A DNA stretch of 36,849 bases from Blastochloris sulfoviridis. GTDB lineage: Bacteria; Pseudomonadota; Alphaproteobacteria; Rhizobiales; Xanthobacteraceae. Below the pieces are notes generated by a model. That model saw only the letters and a list, made by a program, of their open reading frames with translations. It did not search any database and had not been told where the DNA came from. The stretch's first letter is position 1; every line of letters begins with the position of its first letter. The position numbers and the translations under genes were made by a program. This document shows positions 33,006 through 36,849 of this stretch, in pieces. Location of the stretch: positions 1 through 36,849 of the forward strand of contig NZ_VWPL01000034.1 of assembly GCF_008630065.1 (NCBI RefSeq). Direction: 5' to 3'.

Positions 33006-33114
33006 TAGAGCATTTTCCGCACAAGTGGATACCGGTTGTGCGAAAGAAAATGCGACAAACCAGAAACTTAGAGCGTTATCCGATCTGATGCAGTCAGATC
33101 GGATAACGCTCTAG
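33006..33114. repeat. Family C repeat with an 18-bp perfect hairpin
   Basis: The first half (TAGAGCATTTTCCGCACAAG to ACAAACCAGAAACTTAGA) is nearly identical to 15119-15190. The second half is a perfect hairpin: GAGCGTTATCCGATCTGA (33071-33088), 5-nt loop TGCAG, TCAGATCGGATAACGCTC (33094-33111). The hairpin sequence differs from the other copies while remaining fully paired, so pairing rather than sequence appears to be kept. A further imperfect inverted pair, GGGAAGGGAACCCACGA (near 33115) and TCATGGGTCCCCTTCCC (near 33199), encloses the rest of the gap. Confidence 0.88.
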
Positions 33115-33261
33115 GGAAGGGAACCCACGATCCACGACAGCCGGAGAGCGGCGCATCAACGCCGGCACCCCAACAACGCATCTGCTTCGCGCGGCGCGGT
33201 CATGGGTCCCCTTCCCGACCGCCTTCGGCGGTCGCCGGGGACGACCAGAGAGAGTTCGACT

Positions 33262-33291
33262 CGCCCGTCCGGGCTCGGGTCCGGACGGGCG
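33262..33291 (-). terminator. GC-rich hairpin after the Cys-rich protein gene
   Basis: CGCCCGTCCGG (33262-33272) pairs perfectly with CCGGACGGGCG (33281-33291) around an 8-nt loop, 17 nt past the minus-strand stop at 33308. No T run follows in either direction. It is a likely transcript end or stabiliser between the convergent lutC and Cys-rich genes. Confidence 0.5.
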
Positions 33292-33307
33292 GGCCGGCCG
33301 CACCCGA

Positions 33308-33622
33308 TCAATTCTGCCGGTTGCGGCCCATGCCGCGGCCACCGCCAGTGTTGTCGAGCGCGGTGCGGCAGTCCGCCGACAGCTTGTCGCGGTTGGCTTC
33401 GAGGCAGGCGCGCGCCTCGCCGGAGCCGTGCGGAACCTTGGCGCAGTATTTGGCGAGATCGGCCGTGCAGGTCTGGCCGACCGGGCCCAAGCCGGTGCCG
33501 CCACCCATCCCGCCGCCCATGCCTCCCTGGGCGCCGGCCGGGACGGCCATCAGCAGCGCCGCGCCGAGCAGGGCAATGGGTGCCGTCGCACGGACTGCGA
33601 TCTTCGAAAGGCTGTGTGTCAT
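33308..33622 (-). CDS. Secreted Cys-rich GLG1-type repeat protein
   Basis: 104 residues. A signal peptide (about 1-31, ending PAGAQG) and a Gly/Met-rich linker (GGMGGGMGGGTG) precede one Cys-rich repeat with Cys52, Cys60, Cys73 and Cys85 (TCTADLAKYC, RACLEANRDKLSADC). The spacing fits the Cys-rich GLG1 domain found in small exported proteins of Hyphomicrobiales. No function is known; the cysteines probably form two disulfides in the periplasm. The ATG at 33622 has a perfect AGGAGG 6 nt upstream. It is read convergently to lutC and divergently from the DUF2087 gene. Confidence 0.82.
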   Translation of the reverse strand: MTHSLSKIAVRATAPIALLGAALLMAVPAGAQGGMGGGMGGGTGLGPVGQTCTADLAKYCAKVPHGSGEARACLEANRDKLSADCRTALDNTGGGRGMGRNRQN

Positions 33623-33978
33623 GACATCCTCCTGGGATTTCCGGTTGGACCCCCTCGTGCGTTCATCAACGCCGCAGGGCCCCCGGTGATCCCGAGGGCC
33701 CCCGGTGATCCCGAAGAAAACCCTCGCACAGAGCGGCTGACGGCGGACTGACCCAGCCCGTCAGGCGGCTGTCAGCGAGCTGGGAGCCGATTCCCTTGCG
33801 GCCGGCGCGGCACGCGCCTATATCCGCCCCCGGTCGGCAGTTCACCGAGGCGTCGCCGTCCCGCAAGGGAAGCTGAACCTGCCATCTTTCGTCCGATCGA
33901 CACCGCGCACCCCGTGCCCGTGTCGCAAGCCGGCGGCCACGACGCTCCGATCCCGGATTGGCACGAAGGGGATCAGCG
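33623..33978. other. Divergent gap with 19-bp direct repeat
   Basis: No gene is seen. CCCCGGTGATCCCGA occurs twice with a 19-bp period at about 33679-33716. Short inverted pieces (CCGTCAGGCGG / CTGTCAGCG) lie near 33758-33778. The promoters of the Cys-rich gene and the DUF2087 gene should be here, but no clear boxes are visible. Confidence 0.45.
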
Positions 33979-34542
33979 ATGTCCAGACCGATCTTTCCGT
34001 TCCACGCGGAGGATATCTCCGCGCTTGCCCGCGCGCTGAAGAGCCAGCTCGACAGCCGCGAGGCGCCGCCCGGCCATGTCGAGCTGCTCAACATGCTGGC
34101 GCGCGGCGCCGGCTGGAAGAACTTCCAGCACTTCCGCGCCCAGTTCGAGGCGCACGAGCGCCTTGAGCAGCCGATCGTCCAACCGGCGCCGCCCCCGCCG
34201 GCGATCGATTTCAGGCGTATCGAGCGGCTCGCCCGGCTGTTCGACGACGCCGGGCGGCTCGTGCGCTGGCCGAAGAAGTTCAACCAGCAGCAGACCTGCC
34301 TGTGGGTGTTGTGGTCGCGCATCCCGGCGCGGCGCGACTTCGCCGAGCGCGAAATCAACCTCCTGCTGCTCGACCAGCACGCCTTCGGCGACTACGCGCT
34401 TCTGCGACGCGACATGATCGATTCCGGCCTGATGACCCGCACGCCGGACGGCCGGGTCTACCGCCGCATCGAGCGTGCCCCGCCGCCCGACGCCGTGGCG
34501 CTGATCCGCGTTCTTGCCGGCCGCGGCTCGCAGGCCGCGTAG
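33979..34542 (+). CDS. DUF2087 domain protein
   Basis: 187 residues. The N-terminal helical part (1-60) reads FHAEDISALARALKSQLDS, HVELLNMLARGAGWKNFQHFRAQ. A Pro-rich linker (PAPPPPAIDF) leads to a DUF2087 domain at about 80-160: LFDDAGRLVRWPKKFNQQQ, LWSRIPARRDFAEREINLLL and LRRDMIDSGLMTRTPDGRVYRRIE. DUF2087 is a winged-helix-like domain often linked to ArsR-type transcription regulators, so nucleic-acid binding is plausible but not shown. The ATG at 33979 follows GAAGGGG. Separated from cowN by a family A repeat. Confidence 0.82.
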   Translation: MSRPIFPFHAEDISALARALKSQLDSREAPPGHVELLNMLARGAGWKNFQHFRAQFEAHERLEQPIVQPAPPPPAIDFRRIERLARLFDDAGRLVRWPKKFNQQQTCLWVLWSRIPARRDFAEREINLLLLDQHAFGDYALLRRDMIDSGLMTRTPDGRVYRRIERAPPPDAVALIRVLAGRGSQAA

Positions 34543-34601
34543 GCTTTCCGACACGGCGCGCCCCCCGGGCGGGCCGCCTGCCGGGCAGCTCCACCGCCCC
34601 T

Positions 34602-34690
34602 CACGATCCCGGGTCGCGCAGCTTCGCTGCTTGCCCGGGATGACGAGTGAGATCCGTCGTCCCGGCTTGCGCCGCTTGGCCGGGGCGACG
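34602..34690. repeat. Family A repeat upstream of the cowN promoter
   Basis: It contains ACGATCCCGGGTCGCGCAGC, TTGCCCGGGATGACGAG and a second arm GTCGTCCCGGCTTGCG...GGCCGGGGCGACG. It occupies the interval 30-120 bp upstream of the sigma-54 promoter, where activator sites are normally found. Confidence 0.8.
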
Positions 34691-34721
34691 GCGGGCATAT
34701 CCTGTGACTTTTCGGCCGTAA

Positions 34722-34737
34722 CGGCACGGAGCTTGCT
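34722..34737 (+). promoter_or_regulatory. Sigma-54 (RpoN) promoter for cowN
   Basis: CGGCACGGAGCTTGCT matches the consensus TGGCACG-N4-TTGCW at every position except the first T. The invariant GG (34723-34724) and GC (34735-34736) have the required 10-nt spacing. The predicted transcript start, about 12 nt beyond the GC, is near 34748, about 20 bp before the cowN ATG. No TGT-N10-ACA NifA site is visible in the 200 bp upstream. Confidence 0.75.
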
Positions 34738-34768
34738 AGCCGATCGGCAACTTCCCAAAGGGGCCAAG

Positions 34769-35044
34769 ATGGATCAGCGTACCGACCGTTACGTAACATT
34801 CAAGAACATCGATTGCGACGGCAAGACCCGCCTGGCGATGGCGCGGATCGAGGACTACGTCGCCACGAGCGACAACCCGTTCTGGGGCTATTTCCGCCAG
34901 CAGCGGGCGCTCGCCCACGGCCGGGGACTCGACGACCTGCGCGTGCTGCACAATTATCTGCCGACGCTCCGCGAGATCCTGGAAGAGATCGACGACCAGG
35001 AGACGCTGGAGATGCTGGAAGACCTGGAGCGTACCTGCATGTGA
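34769..35044 (+). CDS. cowN: N2-fixation sustaining protein CowN
   Basis: 91-residue CowN, a small protein that protects nitrogenase activity when carbon monoxide is present. The family pattern is clear: TDRYVTFKNIDCDGKTRLAM at the start, NPFWGYFRQQ, then DDLRVLHNYL and LEEIDDQETLEMLEDLERTC at the end. The usual C-terminal ECC is TCM here. In Rhodobacter and relatives cowN expression depends on NifA and CO-sensing regulators; the sigma-54 promoter just upstream agrees. AAAGGGG precedes the ATG. No other nif gene is in the window, so it is detached from the nitrogenase cluster, but its presence implies a diazotroph. Confidence 0.88.
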   Translation: MDQRTDRYVTFKNIDCDGKTRLAMARIEDYVATSDNPFWGYFRQQRALAHGRGLDDLRVLHNYLPTLREILEEIDDQETLEMLEDLERTCM

Positions 35045-35225
35045 CGGAACGGCCGGCGAGCGCGCGTCGACGCCTCAAGTCGTCGCCTTGGTTTTCGGAA
35101 CCCCGGCTTGATCAGCCGGAAAGTGCAGGAAACAGCGCGCGCGTTCGAACCGAATCGGCTCTGCTGGCGACCTTCGGATTCGGGGGCGTTTTCTGCCCGA
35201 CCTTCATTCCGCCGAGACCCAGGCC

Positions 35226-36695
35226 ATGGTTCCGTTCCGCCGTCTTGCCTGCACCCTGCCGCTCGCGGCGCTGATCGCCGGAGCGCCGATCACCTTGGCG
35301 CTGGTCGTTTGGGCGCTGCCGTCGCGCGCCCAGTGGAATGCCCTGGCGCCGCTGGCCGCCGACGGCTTCCAGACCGACACCATCGATTCGCGCGTGGCCG
35401 CGCCCGAGACGGCGGCCGTCGTGCAGCCTTCGGCGCCGATCGTGCCGCAGCCGCGCCCGCCGGCGCCGCCCCGCACCGACGGCCCCGAGCAGGTCACCGT
35501 CTCGCAGTCGCCCATCCCCACCTTCTCGCCCGACAGCCTGCGCGCCACCGAGCGCGCGCTGATGCTCTATCGCGACATCGCCAGCCGCGGCGGCTGGCCG
35601 CGCGTGCCGCCGCCGCCCGCAGGCACCACGCTGGCGCTCGGCGCCACCGGGCCGGCGGTGACGGTGCTGCGCCAGCGGCTGGCCGCCTCCGGCGACCTCG
35701 CGCCCGAGGCCGCCGGGGACGGCGCGTTCGACATGGAGCTGGAGGAGGCGCTGCGCCGCTTCCAGCTTCGCCACGGGCTCACCACCACCGGCGCGGTCGG
35801 GCCGATGACCCTGAAGGCGCTCAACGTGCCGGCGGCCGAGCGGGTGCGCCAGCTCGAAGCCTCGCTGGCCCGCCTCGCCGAGCGCGACTTCGTGTTCGCC
35901 CAGCGCTACGTGGCGGTGAACCTCGCCGCGGCGGCGGTGGAGGCGGTGGACGGCGGCCAGGTGGCGCGGCGCTTTCCGGCGGTGGTCGGCAGGCCCGAGA
36001 ACGCCTCGCCGGAACTGGTGGCCCGCATCACGGCGGTCAATCTCAACCCGACCTGGACGGCGCCGCTCTCCATCGTCAAGAAGGAGATCCTGCCCAAGCT
36101 GGCGCGCGACCCCGCCTATCTCGCCCGCGCCAACATGCGGCTGATCGATGGGTCCGGCCGCGAGATCGATCCGCGCACGGTGAACCCGAACGGCCCGGTC
36201 AATTTCAGCGTCCGCCAGGATTCCGGCGCGTCGAATTCGCTGGGCTTCCTGCGCATCGACATGCCGAACAGCTATTCGGTCTACATGCACGACACGCCGC
36301 GGCGCGACCTGTTCCGCTCCGACTACCGCTTCCACTCGCATGGCTGCGTGCGCGTCGGCAATGTCCGCGACCTCGCGGCCTGGCTGCTCACGGATACGCC
36401 GGGCTGGGAGCGCAAGCAGATCGACGCGGCGATCGCCACCGGCCGGCGCACCGACATCCGGCTCACCAACGCGATGCCGGTGGTGTGGATCTATCTCACC
36501 GGCTGGGGCACCGCCGACGGCACCGCACATTTTCGCGAGGACGTCTACGACCTCGACGACAAGCGCCGGCTCGATCCGTCGATGCTGGTGGCGGCGCGCC
36601 GACCGGACGCCACGGGTGCGGCCGGCTTCGCGCTGCAGAGCGCAGCGCGGCCGCTGGAGCTCAAGCCCAGCGCCAACCGGCTGGATGACCTGTAG
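35226..36695 (+). CDS. L,D-transpeptidase (YcbB/YkuD family) with peptidoglycan-binding domain
   Basis: 489-residue cell-wall enzyme. The N-terminal hydrophobic segment (about 8-33) is a signal peptide or anchor. A Pro-rich linker (70-90) precedes a peptidoglycan-binding domain (about 137-200: LALGATGPAVTVLRQRLAAS, RRFQLRHGLTTTGAVGPMTLKALN). The catalytic domain (about 220-450) has NLNPTWTAP and the active-site SHGCVRVGN with His372 and Cys374. It makes 3-3 crosslinks or anchors proteins to peptidoglycan. The order and the long VNPNGPVNFSVRQDSGASNSLG insertion resemble E. coli YcbB. The ribosome site is weak. The gap before it (35045-35225) shows nothing. Confidence 0.92.
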   Translation: MVPFRRLACTLPLAALIAGAPITLALVVWALPSRAQWNALAPLAADGFQTDTIDSRVAAPETAAVVQPSAPIVPQPRPPAPPRTDGPEQVTVSQSPIPTFSPDSLRATERALMLYRDIASRGGWPRVPPPPAGTTLALGATGPAVTVLRQRLAASGDLAPEAAGDGAFDMELEEALRRFQLRHGLTTTGAVGPMTLKALNVPAAERVRQLEASLARLAERDFVFAQRYVAVNLAAAAVEAVDGGQVARRFPAVVGRPENASPELVARITAVNLNPTWTAPLSIVKKEILPKLARDPAYLARANMRLIDGSGREIDPRTVNPNGPVNFSVRQDSGASNSLGFLRIDMPNSYSVYMHDTPRRDLFRSDYRFHSHGCVRVGNVRDLAAWLLTDTPGWERKQIDAAIATGRRTDIRLTNAMPVVWIYLTGWGTADGTAHFREDVYDLDDKRRLDPSMLVAARRPDATGAAGFALQSAARPLELKPSANRLDDL

Positions 36696-36759
36696 GCGGG
36701 ATGACGCGGGGGAGAGGTTGCCGTCCCGGGCAAGCGCGCAAAGCGCGCGCGAGCAACTG

Positions 36760-36849
36760 TCATGCGGCTTTGGGGTCTCGCCAGGGTTTGTTGTCTCGAA
36801 TCATGGCGTTGAGGATGGTCAGGAGCTTTCGGGCGATGGCGATGAGGGC
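36760..36849 (-). mobile_element. IS110-family-like transposase, C-terminal end (cut by window edge)
   Basis: Only the last 29 codons and the TGA stop (36760-36762) lie in the window. They read ALIAIARKLLTILNAMIRDN then KPWRDPKAA, closely matching the C-terminal tail of IS110/IS1111-type transposases (ARKLL-ILNAMIRD-KPW). The rest lies beyond the right edge. The 64 bp between it and the L,D-transpeptidase gene contain GTCCCGGGCAAGCGCG, a family A fragment. Whether the element is complete cannot be judged here. Confidence 0.75.

Noticed and set aside
34543-34721. NifA upstream activator site for cowN
   Set aside because: No TGT-N10-ACA was found on reading this stretch, so only the sigma-54 promoter is reported.

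Overview
The window reads as a high-GC chromosome segment of an alphaproteobacterium of the order Hyphomicrobiales (Rhizobiales). The evidence is gene order: pmbA / inositol-phosphatase / DUF4170 / acyltransferase / waaA / lpxK / DUF2093 / xseA, and murA / DUF2948 / hisD / UPF0262 / LMW phosphatase / maf / yacG, are arrangements I associate with this order. A cowN gene behind a good sigma-54 promoter suggests a nitrogen fixer, perhaps from a purple non-sulfur lineage (Rhodopseudomonas, Rhodoplanes or Blastochloris relatives). The genus is inference only.

Layout. 1-427: tandem 119-bp palindromic repeats. 428-1860 (-): ubiA coupled to a small secreted protein gene. 2210-3779 (-): oadB and oadG, the membrane subunits of a Na+-pumping decarboxylase, with no alpha subunit in view. 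4048-4788 (+): rsmE. 4789-5487: no convincing gene, but a 24-bp palindromic array. 5488-6021 (+): Spy/CpxP-like periplasmic protein. 6285-11525 (+): tightly packed pmbA, cysQ-like, DUF4170 remnant, acyltransferase, waaA, lpxK (lipid A/Kdo biosynthesis). 11670-13730 (-): DUF2093 and xseA. 13961-14711 (+): lower-GC two-gene cassette of unknown function. 14822-21537 (-): yacG, maf, PilZ, LMW phosphatase, UPF0262, hisD, DUF2948, murA. 22162-26349 (+): ilvD and a GAF-PAS-PAS-HWE histidine kinase. 26339-27106 (-): cobF. 27187-27714 (+): mogA. 27727-29043 (-): DUF3422. 29324-29767 (+): lipoprotein with a compensated frameshift. 29993-32935 (+): lutABC. 33308-33622 (-): Cys-rich secreted protein. 33979-36695 (+): DUF2087 protein, cowN, L,D-transpeptidase. 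36760-36849 (-): C-terminal end of an IS110-type transposase, cut by the window edge.

Most genes are core housekeeping genes: envelope and LPS synthesis, cofactors, amino acids. The unusual layer is the dense set of three palindromic repeat families (called A, B and C here). They fill nearly every gap and, in five genes, lie at the stop codon. I found no clear new multi-gene defence or biosynthetic system. The best candidates for undescribed biology are the 13961-14711 pair, the orphan oadBG pair with an altered Na+-site residue, and the stop-codon-linked repeats. No tRNA, rRNA or CRISPR array was recognised.
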